From JBFMAI01 sp040755725 (lineage in GTDB: Bacteria > Planctomycetota > Phycisphaerae > UBA1845 > Fen-1342): a stretch of DNA of 64,000 nucleotides. Location: assembly GCA_040755725.1 (NCBI GenBank), contig JBFMAI010000034.1, forward strand, positions 1 through 64,000. Reading direction: 5' to 3'. The position numbers and the translations under genes were made by a program. This document shows, one piece after another, positions 51,744 through 62,900 of this stretch. Below the pieces are notes generated by a model. The model saw nothing but the letters and a program-made list of their open reading frames with translations, was not told the origin of the DNA and ran no database searches. Numbering within the stretch: the first letter of the stretch is position 1; every line of letters starts with the position of its first letter.

Positions 51744-54725
51744 ATGCGCTGTTGGGTTGCCAAACGACGAACGCGGGGCGGGACACCTGGGAGCGTGGCC
51801 GCCGGGGCGCTCGTTTTTGCCACGTTGGTCGCGCCCCCGACTGTCGCCGATGAACCCGCCGTCACCGTCCTGGCCGACTTCGAGGGGCCGTCGGTGGCGG
51901 CGCGGATCGGGGAGGTCCGCAACGCGCTGGCGGGCGACTGCGCCGTCGAGCGGGTGCTGATCCCCGCTCGCGGCCAGGGGTCGCTGTCCGTGCGGATCGG
52001 GGCGACCGCCCCCCGCGTGTCCGTCACGTGCGACCTCACGTTCCGTGAGGCGACCCGCTTTCGGCAGGCCGAGCGGGTGGCGTGCTATTGTTGGATCAAC
52101 GAGGGGGAGATCGAGGTGGTGTTTCGCCTCCGCGACGCCCGCGACCAGCTCTTTGAGACGCCGCCGCAGCCCGTGACCCTGCGGCAGCGGTGGGTAAACG
52201 TCGGCGCCTCCCTAAAGCCGGAAGCCTTGCGCCGCGTTCGCGGCGACGCGCCGCTCGGCTTGCCGCTCGAAATCCAGGGGTGTCGCCTGGTCACGCAGCG
52301 GCTGGGCAAGCAAACGATCTACCTCGACGACCTGGAGGTCGAGCACCGCGTCGGGCCGGAAGACCTGGTTCGCGGCGAGTTCGAGTTCGACGAGCCCACG
52401 CGCATCTACGAGCCCGGCGCCGCAGTGGGGGCGGCCATTCTGCTGGAGAACCGCTCGCGCCGCGGTCCGCTCAACCTGACGCTCGACCTGGCCTGGACGC
52501 GCCCCGACGGGTCCGTTCTTCAACGGCAGCAGGCCGCCGTCAGCCTTCCGGTAAGCGGTACGGATTTCCGCTCCCGCCGGCGCCTCGACTTCTCGCAGCG
52601 CATCTCCGATTCGGGGCTGTACCGTCTGGTCGCTCAGGTCCGTTCCACCGGCTGGACCTTCCCGCACACGCTCGAGACGACGATCGCCGTCACCCCCAGC
52701 AACCGCCGGGTCTCTCGCGGACGCTCGACCCTCTTCGGCTTGCGCAGCAACCTGCTGCGCGAACCCGAGCTCGACCAGATGCTCGAGATCAGCGTGGCCC
52801 GCGATCTGGGCGTGAACCTCCTGGCCCTGGATGTTCCCTGGCGCCTCGTCGAACCCAAGGCCGGCGCCTATGACCTCGACCGCCTCGCCCCGCTGGTGGA
52901 CGCGCTGGCACAGAAGGACGTGGCGGCGACCGTGGTCTTGACGGAGCCCCCCGAGTGGCTGCCCGGGGACGAGGCAGCGCGCCTGGAACGGTTTGGGCAG
53001 TTTGTTGCCGCCGCCGCCCGCCGTTTCGGCGAACGCGTCGGCCGCTACCAAGTAGCAGCCGACGTGCTGCCGGCGCTCGAGACACCGGCGCGGCTGGACG
53101 CGTTCGCCGCTTTCCGGGCCGCCCTGCGCGAGCAGTACCCGCGCATCGAAATCCTGCCGCCACCCGTCCCCGTCACCGACGCCGAACCGCCGGCCGAACT
53201 GGCGGCGTACATCCGCGCGCATCCCGAGGTGCCTTTCACGTTTCGGACCGCCGGCGAGTCGGCCGGCGTGCTGCGGCAACTGGACCGTTTCCGGGAGCGC
53301 GGCGGCTTCGCGTGGCGGCCCGCGCACGCGTGGTACCACGAGGCCGAGCCCTGCGTCGGCGCCGGGTACGACGCCGATGCGGAACAACTGCTGCGACATT
53401 ACGTCGCCGGGGCGGCCGCCGGCGTGGGCAGCGTGGTGTGGTTCGATCTCCGCGACGACGACAACGACCCCACGCGACCCGAGGCCCTGCGCGGACTCGT
53501 GCGCCGTGACTTCAGTCCCAAGCTCGCGCTGCTGGGCTACGCCACTGCCGCCGGCACACTCACGGGATACCGGTATGCCGGCCCGCTGAGCGGTGCGCCG
53601 GCGTCGTTCGACAGCGCCCTGTTCATCGGCGCCAACCGGCAGGTGGCCGCGCTCCTGCCCCAGCCCAATCGCATCCATCCCGCCGTCGTGTTCCCACGCA
53701 CGGGCGCCCCGGGGGAGCTCGCCGCGCTCGACTTCGAGCGCCGCGCGTTGCCTGCCCTCGACGCCACCGGGACGGCGTTCGCCCCGGTCGCGCGGCCGTT
53801 CTTCCTGGTGCTCACGCTGCGGGCCCCGCAATCGGAGCCGCAGCTCACCCTGGCCAAACCCTGGCTGCGCGTCCCGCAAACCGTCTTCTTCGGCGTGGGC
53901 CAGTCCTTCACCGTCGAGGTGGACTTACCAACCACCGCCGCCCGGAGCTACCTGCAGTTGCGTCGCCCGAAGGACTCCGCCCTGCAATCCTCCGTGTCCG
54001 CGGTCACACTGCCCGCGACGCCCGGCGAAACGGTGCTGTCGCCCGTCGAGTTGACTGCGCTGCCCGGCCGCGAGGTGGCCCGCGAAGACCTCACGCTCCG
54101 CGTCGGGCGCGACGGGCGCCAGCTCGACGTCCTGCTGGTGGCGCGGCGGCTGATCGTCGTGAATCCGCTGATTCCCGGCCAACCCCTGGTCGCAGCGCCC
54201 CACCGGGTTGGAGAATTGGTCACCCATCACCCGCGACCGACGGCCACCGCCGAACTGCACTTGGCCCACGATACCCATTCACTCCATGTCGCGATTGTCG
54301 TCGACGACGACCGCACGATCCCACTGGGATTCGATCGGCGAGGGCAGGCCACCGGCGACCACATCGTCCTGGGGTTGGCTGCGGAAGGGGCCTGGCACGC
54401 CGTCCATGCCCGGTTCGATGCCGCCGCCCGGGATTGGCAGCCCGAGCCGCTGTACGGCAGTCGGCCGGAGTGGCTGAGTGGCTGGACCGGGCGTGTTGCG
54501 GAAGGCCCGGGGCGGGCCGTCACGTTCCACTTCAAGATCCCGCTGCGGACGGTGACCGACGACGAGCCGCCGGCCGGTCGGCGTCTGCTTGTCGCGGTCG
54601 CTTACGTCGATGACGATGCCGATGGGCTCCCGCCGGTGCCGCTGACCTGGGGGCAGGGTCTGACGGACGGGCCGGCCACGAGGGAGTATGAGTGGCTCCA
54701 GTTGAGCAGCGCTCGAACCCCCTGA
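51744..54725 (+). CDS. Secreted glycoside-hydrolase-like protein
   Basis: 993 residues from ATG 51744 (weak ribosome site; internal starts possible). The signal region SVAAGALVFATLVAPPTVADE is followed by a carbohydrate-binding-like domain (VTVLADFEGPSVAARIGEV, QTIYLDDLEVEHRV). A GH-A-type barrel follows (about residues 320-620): ARDLGVNLLALDVPWRLVEPKAGAYDLDRL, VVLTEPPEWLPGDEAARL, RRFGERVGRYQVAADVLPAL. Beta domains follow. In the barrel the acid/base position after RYQV reads AADVLP rather than the usual NE, so activity is uncertain. It is related in plan to the 43606 gene. Confidence 0.7.
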   Translation: MRCWVAKRRTRGGTPGSVAAGALVFATLVAPPTVADEPAVTVLADFEGPSVAARIGEVRNALAGDCAVERVLIPARGQGSLSVRIGATAPRVSVTCDLTFREATRFRQAERVACYCWINEGEIEVVFRLRDARDQLFETPPQPVTLRQRWVNVGASLKPEALRRVRGDAPLGLPLEIQGCRLVTQRLGKQTIYLDDLEVEHRVGPEDLVRGEFEFDEPTRIYEPGAAVGAAILLENRSRRGPLNLTLDLAWTRPDGSVLQRQQAAVSLPVSGTDFRSRRRLDFSQRISDSGLYRLVAQVRSTGWTFPHTLETTIAVTPSNRRVSRGRSTLFGLRSNLLREPELDQMLEISVARDLGVNLLALDVPWRLVEPKAGAYDLDRLAPLVDALAQKDVAATVVLTEPPEWLPGDEAARLERFGQFVAAAARRFGERVGRYQVAADVLPALETPARLDAFAAFRAALREQYPRIEILPPPVPVTDAEPPAELAAYIRAHPEVPFTFRTAGESAGVLRQLDRFRERGGFAWRPAHAWYHEAEPCVGAGYDADAEQLLRHYVAGAAAGVGSVVWFDLRDDDNDPTRPEALRGLVRRDFSPKLALLGYATAAGTLTGYRYAGPLSGAPASFDSALFIGANRQVAALLPQPNRIHPAVVFPRTGAPGELAALDFERRALPALDATGTAFAPVARPFFLVLTLRAPQSEPQLTLAKPWLRVPQTVFFGVGQSFTVEVDLPTTAARSYLQLRRPKDSALQSSVSAVTLPATPGETVLSPVELTALPGREVAREDLTLRVGRDGRQLDVLLVARRLIVVNPLIPGQPLVAAPHRVGELVTHHPRPTATAELHLAHDTHSLHVAIVVDDDRTIPLGFDRRGQATGDHIVLGLAAEGAWHAVHARFDAAARDWQPEPLYGSRPEWLSGWTGRVAEGPGRAVTFHFKIPLRTVTDDEPPAGRRLLVAVAYVDDDADGLPPVPLTWGQGLTDGPATREYEWLQLSSARTP

Positions 54726-55291
54726 CCGCCGCCCGGCGCAAAAAAGAAAGGGCGACCCAGATAGACGTCCACAGGGGGGGTTGGGTTTCGAGCGAGGGGG
54801 CCATCAAGCGCGGATTGGGTTGTCGCTATCCATGTTGATGGCCTGGGGACGTCGCATCTGTCAGTCGCCCTATCGCACGCGGCTTAGGGGGCACCTGCCG
54901 GGCAGCAGGTTGCATCGGCCAAGCATCCGTGCCGAGCCGATGCGCTGCGGTCGTTCGCAGCTCGTCCGTGAGCGGCCGTGCCGACCGGGATCCACACGAC
55001 TCAATAGCTGCCGATTGCTGATATAGGTAAGCCGACCTGAACTAGCGCAGCTTATCTAACCACGCAAGAGATGATACCACAGATTACTGGACAGAGGATG
55101 GAAGCGTTTACCAATATTATCAGCATGGCGTCACTTGCCCGGTTACAGGCAACGTCGCATTCACGAAACAGCCACATATTGCGTTCGGCACTGCATAAGA
55201 CCGCTACAAAAATGGCTCAGTTGGCGCGGCAATCTCAGTTTTAATTATCCATTTTCCCACCCCACCGCAGATTCCGAGTCCCGATTCCCCC
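54726..55291. other. Gene-free region of lower GC content
   Basis: 566 bases. 55030-55260 is clearly less GC-rich than the surroundings (for example ACCAATATTATCAGCATGGC near 55110). No ORF with a ribosome site or family match is present. It may be a decayed insertion or an unrecognised RNA. Confidence 0.5.
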
Positions 55292-55311
55292 TCACGGACT
55301 CAGATTCCCAT
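55265..55311. repeat. Heptamer-like repeat at a gene end
   Basis: GATTCCGAGTCCCGATTCCCC followed by TCACGGACTCAGATTCCC, similar in rhythm to the GTTCCCC/CAATCCC units elsewhere. It overlaps the last codons and stop of the adjacent minus-strand gene. Confidence 0.5.
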
Positions 55312-55840
55312 GATCGACACGACGCAGTATCTTTCTTATTATCAAGTAGTTACGATCGCGGTAGCGCGTGATCTCGCCGGAGACGATGAAATCGCTGAAG
55401 CCGGCTTCCGCTTCGCGCTCCATTGCCTCGAGAAGCTGGTTCTCCAGGATCTCGATCGTCCGCGGCGACTTGCCGGCCCCGTCCACGAGAAAGACAAACC
55501 GGGCCCGCCCGCCCTCGCGCACCAGCCGGCCGGGGCGCTCCACTACGAACGTGCCCTCGAGCAGCAGTGGCTGCCCCTCCGCATCGACTCCCGCCGCCAC
55601 CACGCCCCCGGCGGGCTGCGCCGAGAAGTCCAGCGGCCGAATGGGCATTGGACGCTCTTCGCGGCCCAGAAGCTGGCGCAGAATGTCCGCTTGCGCCGGG
55701 GTCTTCAGCGTACTGCCAGCGTCGGCGGGGCGCGTCGTTGCGGACGGTTCGTTGCCCGGCGGCTCCGCCGACTTTCCGGGTTGGTCCTGCGGCTCCCACA
55801 TTAGGGCCGCCACGAACGCGGCTGTTGCCCATCGCACCAT
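55292..55840 (-). CDS. Hypothetical exported protein
   Basis: 182 residues from ATG 55840, preceded by AGAGGAG. The N-terminus (VRWATAAFVAALMWEP) is a weak signal or anchor. A proline/threonine linker follows, then a folded part with PMPIRPLDFSAQPAGG, GQPLLLEGTFVVERPGRLVREGGRARFVFLVDGAG and a helical C-terminus (RTIEILENQLLEAMEREAEAG, FSDFIVSGEITRYRDRNYLIIRKILRRVD). No known family is recognised. It is divergent from the PglD-like gene across 140 bases. Confidence 0.65.
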   Translation of the reverse strand: MVRWATAAFVAALMWEPQDQPGKSAEPPGNEPSATTRPADAGSTLKTPAQADILRQLLGREERPMPIRPLDFSAQPAGGVVAAGVDAEGQPLLLEGTFVVERPGRLVREGGRARFVFLVDGAGKSPRTIEILENQLLEAMEREAEAGFSDFIVSGEITRYRDRNYLIIRKILRRVDHGNLSP

Positions 55841-55980
55841 CGCTGCACTCCTCTTGCGGCTCGTCGGACGCCACGTCAAAAGGCGCCGACGGATACCACA
55901 TATCCTACCTGCGCGATCGGCGTCCGACGACCGAGTACCGAGCCCCAATCCGCCGATAGGGTTGTCCGGCAGGGCAGCAC

Positions 55981-56733
55981 ATGGTCGATGTGGTGATCTA
56001 CGGTGCCGGGGGCCTGGGCAGCCTGGTTCAGGACATCCTCCTAACCGCCGGCCGCTACCGGCCGGTCGCCTACCTCGACTCCGACCCGGCCAAACACGGT
56101 CAGGTGGCCAACGGGTTGCTTGTGCGGGGCGGGTTGGACCAGGTGGACGCACTGCGGCAGGAGGGAATAGAGCGCGTGATCGTCGCGGTGGGAAACAACG
56201 CAGCGCGCGTTGCGCTGGCCGAGAAGCTGGTCGCGCACGGAATGCGCCTCGTCAGCGCGATACACCCACTGGCCAGCCTGTCACTGTCCGCCCAGATCGC
56301 CGAGCACGTCGTCATCGGACCGCGGGCCACGGTGTGCGTCCATGCCCGAATCGGCCCGCACAGCGTGCTGTCCGCCGGCGTCATCGCCGAGCATGACAAC
56401 GTGATTGGCCAGGGCGTATTCTTGCACCCGGCGGTGCGGCTGGCGGGGGGTGTGGAGGTTGAAGACCTGGCTGTCGTGGGCATCGGAGCGTCGGTGATTC
56501 CGGGGCGCCGGGTCGGGCGGGGGGCCTGCGTCGAACCGGGCGCCGTCGTCATCCACGATGTGCCACCCGGGGCGACGGTCAGCGGCGTCCCGGCCAGCCC
56601 CTTCGGCCCCGGTCACTCGCACTTCGTGCCTGATCCGGGGCAACTCGGCCCGCGAGCCGTCCCGCGCCCCACGCCGCGGCCCACTGCTCCCACTCCCGAC
56701 CGTCAGCCCTGCGCGCCGACCAGGGCCCCCTGA
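55981..56733 (+). CDS. PglD/NeuD-like sugar O-acyltransferase
   Basis: 250 residues from ATG 55981. A Rossmann-like N-terminus (VVIYGAGGLGSLVQDILL, VAYLDSDP) binds the nucleotide sugar. A left-handed beta-helix of hexapeptide repeats follows (IAEHVVIGPRATVCVHARIGPHSVLSAGVIAEHDNVIGQ, VEVEDLAVVGIGASVIPGRRVGRGACV). The catalytic base H and the E/D-VPPGATVSGVPA end fit the family. It acetylates an amino-sugar nucleotide used in surface glycan synthesis. The last ~35 residues are proline/arginine-rich and probably unstructured. No glycosyltransferase operon partner is adjacent except the distant 49845 gene. Confidence 0.88.
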   Translation: MVDVVIYGAGGLGSLVQDILLTAGRYRPVAYLDSDPAKHGQVANGLLVRGGLDQVDALRQEGIERVIVAVGNNAARVALAEKLVAHGMRLVSAIHPLASLSLSAQIAEHVVIGPRATVCVHARIGPHSVLSAGVIAEHDNVIGQGVFLHPAVRLAGGVEVEDLAVVGIGASVIPGRRVGRGACVEPGAVVIHDVPPGATVSGVPASPFGPGHSHFVPDPGQLGPRAVPRPTPRPTAPTPDRQPCAPTRAP

Positions 56734-56823
56734 ACAACACGCCGATCGAGTGACCGACGAAGACATGTCCGTCGCCTGACCCCGTCGTTCCCTGGATCGG
56801 CATCCAGGAGCATGAGACGCCAG

Positions 56824-56889
56824 CCGGGAGGACGAGCCTCCCAGCGAGCCGCGGCACAGCACTCGCGGCGCGTTGGGATCGCCCTCCCG
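56824..56889. repeat. Dispersed palindromic repeat (copy 2)
   Basis: CCGGGAGGACGAGCCTCCC, GAGCCGCGGC and a distal GCCCTCCCG, matching the reverse complement of 4901-4954 over its first 30 bases. It lies in the 205-base convergent gap between the acetyltransferase and the M6-like protease. Confidence 0.7.
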
Positions 56890-56938
56890 CACCGCATGTT
56901 CGGCACGGTCATTCAGCGTGCAAGCCGGGGCCGGCGGT

Positions 56939-59900
56939 TCAACCGCGAGACGGCCGAAAAGGGCGGCGAGCGCGTGACCGCGTGCTCCACAGCCCAAGCA
57001 GCGTGGCCAGCGTCATCATCGCGCCGGCCGCCGGGCACAAGGCCGGGCTGCCCGGTGTCGGCCGGCCGCTGTCTTCCTCGCACACGTCGCCGATGCCGTC
57101 GTCGTCCGCGTCGGCCTGGTCCGGGTTCGCGCGGTTGGGGCAGTTGTCTTCGCAGTCCAGCACGCCGTCGTCGTCGCTATCGACGTCCGGCGTGCCGCAG
57201 CCGCAGACACCCGGCTCGGTCTTGTTCGGATCGTCGGGGCACTGGTCGATCACGGCGGGCGGCCCGGAGGTCTTGGTCTGGAAGCTCCAGACCGGGCTGG
57301 TCGTGGAGCCGGAGTCATTCTTGGCCACCACGCGCCAGTAGTACGCCTTCCCGGCGTCGAGGTCGAGCGGGCCCCACGCCGCGGCGGTCGTGTTACCCAG
57401 GAAGGCCATGTCGGCCAACGCCGGCCCGATGCCGAGGAAGACCTGGTAGATCGTCGTGTTCGGGCTCTCGGCCCACGCCAACTGAACGTTGCGGGCAACA
57501 CCGGTCGCCCCGTCCGCCGGGAACGGCGAGCGCGGCTCGGCGGGCGGCCCCGTCCGCGTGGTGAACGACCAAATCGGTCCGCCGGTGCTCCACCCGCTGC
57601 CGCGGATGACGACCTTCCAGTAGTACGTCGTCTCATAGGCCAGCGTCGCCAGCGGCCACTTGTTGGTGGCCACGTTGCCGACCTTGGCCGGCGGCGTGGC
57701 GGTCCCGAAGTACACGTCGTAGGAGGTGGCCCCGCCGACACTGCTCCACGCCAAGTCGGCGTCCACCGCCACGTTCACCGCCCCATCGGCCGGCTGCGGG
57801 CCGGCGGGCTCGCAGGCGTCGCCGATGCCGTTCTGGTCCACGTCCGCCTGGTCGGGGTTGTGCACGGCCGGGCAGTTGTCGACGAGGTCGGGGACGGCGT
57901 CGCCGTCGCGGTCTTCGCAGACATCCCCGATGCCGTCGCCGTCGGTGTCGCGTTGATCCGGGTTGGCGTGGCTGGGGCAGTTGTCGCAGGCATCGCCGAG
58001 GCCGTCTTGGTCGCGGTCGGCCTGCGTGGGGTTGGCGACCGCGGGGCAGTTGTCCTGGGCATCCGCGATGCCGTCGTTGTCGTTGTCGTTGTCGCAGGCG
58101 TCGCCGATGCCGTCCTTGTCGCGGTCGGCCTGGTCGGGGTTGTATACCAGCCAGCAGTTGTCCTGCACGTCGGGGATGCCGTCGTTGTCGTTGTCATTGT
58201 CGCAGGCATCACCGATACCGTCCTTGTCGCGATCGGCCTGCGTGGGGTTGTAGATCAAGGGGCAGTTGTCGATGGCGTCCGGCACGCCGTCGTCGTCATC
58301 GTCATCATCGCAGGCATCGCCGAAACCGTCGCCGTCGGTGTCGCGCTGGTCGGGGTTGGCCACGCTGACGCAGTTGTCGCAGGCGTCGCCGAACCCGTCG
58401 TTGTCGCCGTCGGTCTGGCTCGGGTTGGTCTTCAACGGGCAGTTGTCGCAGGCGTCGCCGACGCCGTCGCCATCGCTGTCCCCTTGATTCGGGTTGGCGA
58501 CGTGCTTGCAGTTGTCGCACGCGTCGCCGCGGCCGTCACCATCGGCATCCGCCTGGTCCGGGTTGGCGATCGCGGGGCAGTTGTCGCACGCGTCACCCCG
58601 GCCGTCCTGGTCCGTGTCGGTCTGGGTCGGATTGGCGACCGCGGGGCAGTTGTCGCAGGCGTCGCCGAACTTGTCCCCGTCCGCGTCCGCCTGATCGGGG
58701 TTGGGTACGAGCTTGCAGTTGTCGCAGACGTCGCCCACCCCGTCGCCGTCCTGGTCGGCCTGGGGCTGCCCCGGCGGCGGCGCGTTGGCGACCGTCGGGC
58801 AGTTGTCACACGCGTCACCCACCCCGTCCCCGTCCGTGTCGACTTGCTCCGGATTGGCCACGGCGGAGCAGTTGTCGCACGCGTCGCCCAGTCCGTCGCC
58901 GTCCGCGTCTTCCTGGTGCGGGTTGTACACCGCGGGGCAGTTGTCCTCTCCATCGGGAACCCCGTCGCCATCGGCATCGAAGAACGGCGGATTGATCACG
59001 ATCAGCACCGTCGCGACGCCGGGTGGCAGCGGCGGATTCGACGCCGTACTGGTCACGGTCAGATACACCGTGACCGCGGCGGGGTTGGGCCCGGGGAATT
59101 GCTCGGCGGTATAAACGTGTTCCACGACGGGTTCGGTGCTGGGGGCCGTGCCGTCGCCGAAGTCCCAGGCGTACTTGAGCGTCTCGGTCCCGCCCAGCTC
59201 GTTCAGCGAGTCGGACGCGTCGAAGCGGACACGCAGCGGCGCGCGCTGTTCCGGGTTCGTCAGAGCATCGGGGTAGCTCACTTCGATATGCGCGTAGACG
59301 CGCGGGTAGATTTGCCCGTGCCGCAGCTCCAGCGGCGTGCTGTACGGCGTCCGGCCGGTGGTGCGGAACAGGAAGCGGTCGGCCTGCGGACCGCCGCCGC
59401 CCTGCGAGAAAGCGTGGACGCGGTAGGTCACACCGGCGGGGGCGGTGCCCGCGTTGCCGACGAGCTTCAACTTGGTGGTCGCCGGTGCGTTGTAGATCGT
59501 GTAGAAGCCGGGCTTGGCCCCGGGGCCGCCGACGATGCGCACGCGGTCGCCGGGCTTGAATGTGCTGGCCAGGAAGCGCGCGCCGGGGTCGGTCAGCGTG
59601 GTGTATTGGGCCCCGTCGTAAGCCAGGCTAACGCCCGCGCCGGTTTGCGTCACCGCGTCGGGAGCATACAGAATGACGAAGCTGAGGTCGCCGTTGTCGG
59701 TGGTGTAGGGTATTCCAGTGGTTGCGCGATTGGTCTGGAGCCCCGACGCGGTGCCTTCCACGCGCCATACCTCGAAGTCCGCCACGCTGTGATCGACGCA
59801 CGTGACGGTCCAGTCCTCAAGCCTCGTTTCGAGGCGGCCCTGCGCGTCCACGGCAATCGCCAGCCCGGGTTGATTTGGGTCGGCCGGGTGGGCCAGCCGC

Positions 59901-62900
59901 CCGCGGCCGCGGTTGTTCACGTCGGCCCGCGGGGTCATGTACTTCAGCTCCCACTGGTTGTCGATGCCCTTACCCGGCTTGAGCCGGGCGAAGAAGAAGT
60001 ACTCGCCGTCGGGCAGTCCGGTGATGTCCACCGGGTGCGTGATCCGCACGATGTCGGGGGAGGTCTTGTGCAGATCGGGCGGGAGCTGGTACAGCTCGTC
60101 GTAACCCTCGGGGTCGTCGTCGGCGTAGAACTCGATGTCGGTGCCGGCGAACGCGTCATACGCCTCCATCCCCAGGATCAGCCAGCGCCGGCCCTGGTAT
60201 TGCTGCACGTAGGTGGCCGGCGGGCGATTGAAAGTGAGCTCCGGCACCGAACGCATGTTCCAGTAGAACGTGACGATTGACCGGTCGGTCAATTCCACGA
60301 TGTCGCGGATTTCCAGATCACTGCGCGTCCCGCCCCACCAGAGCGACCCGGGGCTCGTCGCCTCGTTCCACTCCCGCACGCCCAGCAGGCCGGGGAACGG
60401 ATCGTTCGGATCGCCCAGGTTGAGCCCGTTTTCCAGCTCGTACTGACCGTCCGCCTGCTGGATGTTGTAGGTGAAATGGCTGCCGACCCGCTGCTGGAGC
60501 GGCACGCCTTCGAAGTTGTCGCCGAAGTCGGTGTGCATGATGAGCACGCCCGGGCCCGGCCCGTAGCGCGAAAAGTTGACGCGGCCCGCCAGCGGCGACG
60601 GACGGTCGGTGACCCGCCAGAAGTAGAACAGCTCGCCGTCCAGCGTCGTGTCCGTCGGGTCGTAGGTGGACGGCAGGCCGGGCACCCGCGGGTTCTTGTA
60701 GACATAGACGGAGTTCACGGGCGAGAAGGCATAGTCGTGCAGCGTGACCTCGGTCTCCTGGCGCGGGTTGAGCACCTGCGTCAGGTCGGTCACGCTGATC
60801 CACGGAATGTGCTGCGTGCCCAGCTCGGCCTTGCCGATGCCGGCCTGCTTCAGCGGTGCCGACGGATGGACGAACCCGCCCGACATGATGCACCACCCGC
60901 CCACGGGGTGGTTGATGATACCGCTGATGTACTCGTCGTAGTCGTACAGGTCGGGATAGCCTTCCCATACGTGCAGCCACTCGTGGACCATCATGCCCTT
61001 GTGGAAGCCCACATTCGGCGTCCCGGTCTCACCGTCGCCGTCCAGCGGCGTACCAAAATCCGAGAACCAGATCGGCGAATACGTCGTCCCCGGTTCCTCC
61101 CGTACTTGGATCGGCAGGTCCATGCCGGGGGCCGGCAGGACGAACAGCGGGCGGTCGCCGCTATTCAACTCCGGATCCACGAGCCCGGCCGGCAACATGA
61201 AGCTCGAATGGACGAACGCCTTGCCCCCGACCACCATCACCACCTGGTCCCAGTCCACGGTGGCGTCGAGGGCCGCGACGATGTCCTCAGTCAGGCGCCG
61301 CCGATTGAACGGGTACGCGACTTCCGGCCCGCCGCTGTTGTTCGTATCCGCATACTCGTCCATGACGTAGTTTTCGGAGCCAGCGGCGCGGACTTCGCCC
61401 AGGTCGAGCAGGCCGTCAAGGTTGAAATCACGCCCCAGCGCCTGGTAGTAGCTCGACACCAGGCCCGCCAGCGTGCCAAACGGCCGGCTTTGCCCCGGCG
61501 GCGTGCCGCCCGTGTCAACCGCGAACAGGCCTGACGTCGTATCCAGGCCGACCACGTTCGGCGCGGCCCCAGGCTTGAAGGTGAGGGACCGCACCTCGTA
61601 GGAGAGGGCCGCGGCGCCGGTGCCCACCGGCGTCAACGCGCCCGTGGCCACGTTAACCGTGGCCAACACCCCGATCGCCTCGTCCTTGGTGTACAGGGTG
61701 TTGGTGACGCGATCAAAGGCCAGCCCCTCGGCCCCGATGAACGCGACCCCCAACGTTGCGAGGTACTCGGCCTTGCGGTAATTGGGGTTCTGGGCGTCGT
61801 TCGAGATCGACCACAGCTCCGTGATTCCCGAGTCCTCGATCGTGACCAGGAAGCGGTTGTTCGCCAGGTCGTACACCATGTCGCGGACCGGAATGTCGAA
61901 CGGCCAGGTGGTCGTGGACACGAGTTCCGTCTGCCACGTCGCGGCCCCGTTGTTCCAATTGACGAACACCAGGGCATGCCGCCACGTGCTCCCGGATGGC
62001 TTGCTGCAAATCCCCCACAGCGTCGGCTGGCCGACCGAGGGCCGGATGAACGCCAGCGCACTCATGGTGTAGCCGTCAAACCGCGGATCATACGTCGGCG
62101 AGGTCGGGTCCCAGAAGTGGCCGACCACTTCGCCGGTAGCCGTGGGCGGCGTCGTCTCGGTGACGGTCGCGCGGATGAGCCGGCTGTATACGGGGTCGGC
62201 CACGTAATACCGCTGGTTGTTCTCCTGGTACGCGATCGCCGCCAAGCCGACGGCCTCCGGGCTCGTCCGCCATGTCAGCAGCTCGAGGTTCAACATGTTG
62301 CCCGCGTCGTAGCCGTTGGCGCCGTGGATGTTGAAGGCCAGCGGCCCCGCCGCCGGGATATACCCGTCCGGCCCCCCGGCCGAGTTCGGGTTGCCCGTGC
62401 CGAAGTCCTGCCCGTAAGGGCTGGTGTTTCGCGGCGAGGTCACCTCTCCTGGCCGCCCGTCGCCGCCATACCACAACCCCGACTTGTTCTCCGCCACGGC
62501 GATGTGGTAGATCGACGAGGCCAGGTCGTCGAACTCGGCCGGGCCGTCGTACACGTCGCGCACCCCGTCGGTGTTCAAGTCAAGCGCATCCGGCAAGATG
62601 GGCTTCTCGGGGTCGTCCCCGGAACCGTCGCCCCCGTTGTACACGCCGTCGAAGTTCGGGCTGTTCGGATCGCGCAGGTCGTTGTCGCCGCAACCGCTGC
62701 CCGGACTGGTCGGCGGTACGCACCACGGAAAGTAGGGTGTACCGTCCTGTTGGGCCCGGGCCGTGTTGCCGCCGCAATTCGGCGTGAACGGCCGCTCCAC
62801 GCCCGCCGGATCGTTCCACCCCTTCGGCAACGCCGGGTCAAACGCGATCAGGTTTGGGACGCGCTCCTCCCAGGCCGGCGGGGGTGGGGCCACGGGGCCG

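Noticed and set aside
57800..58985. Regular repeats considered as a CRISPR array
   Set aside because: The units are in-frame codons for a TSP3 repeat protein with no unique spacers, and no cas genes are present.
57860..60280. 806-codon plus-strand frame
   Set aside because: It is antisense to the TSP3 array of the protease gene, and its V/G/A/D-rich repeats mirror the calcium-binding units.
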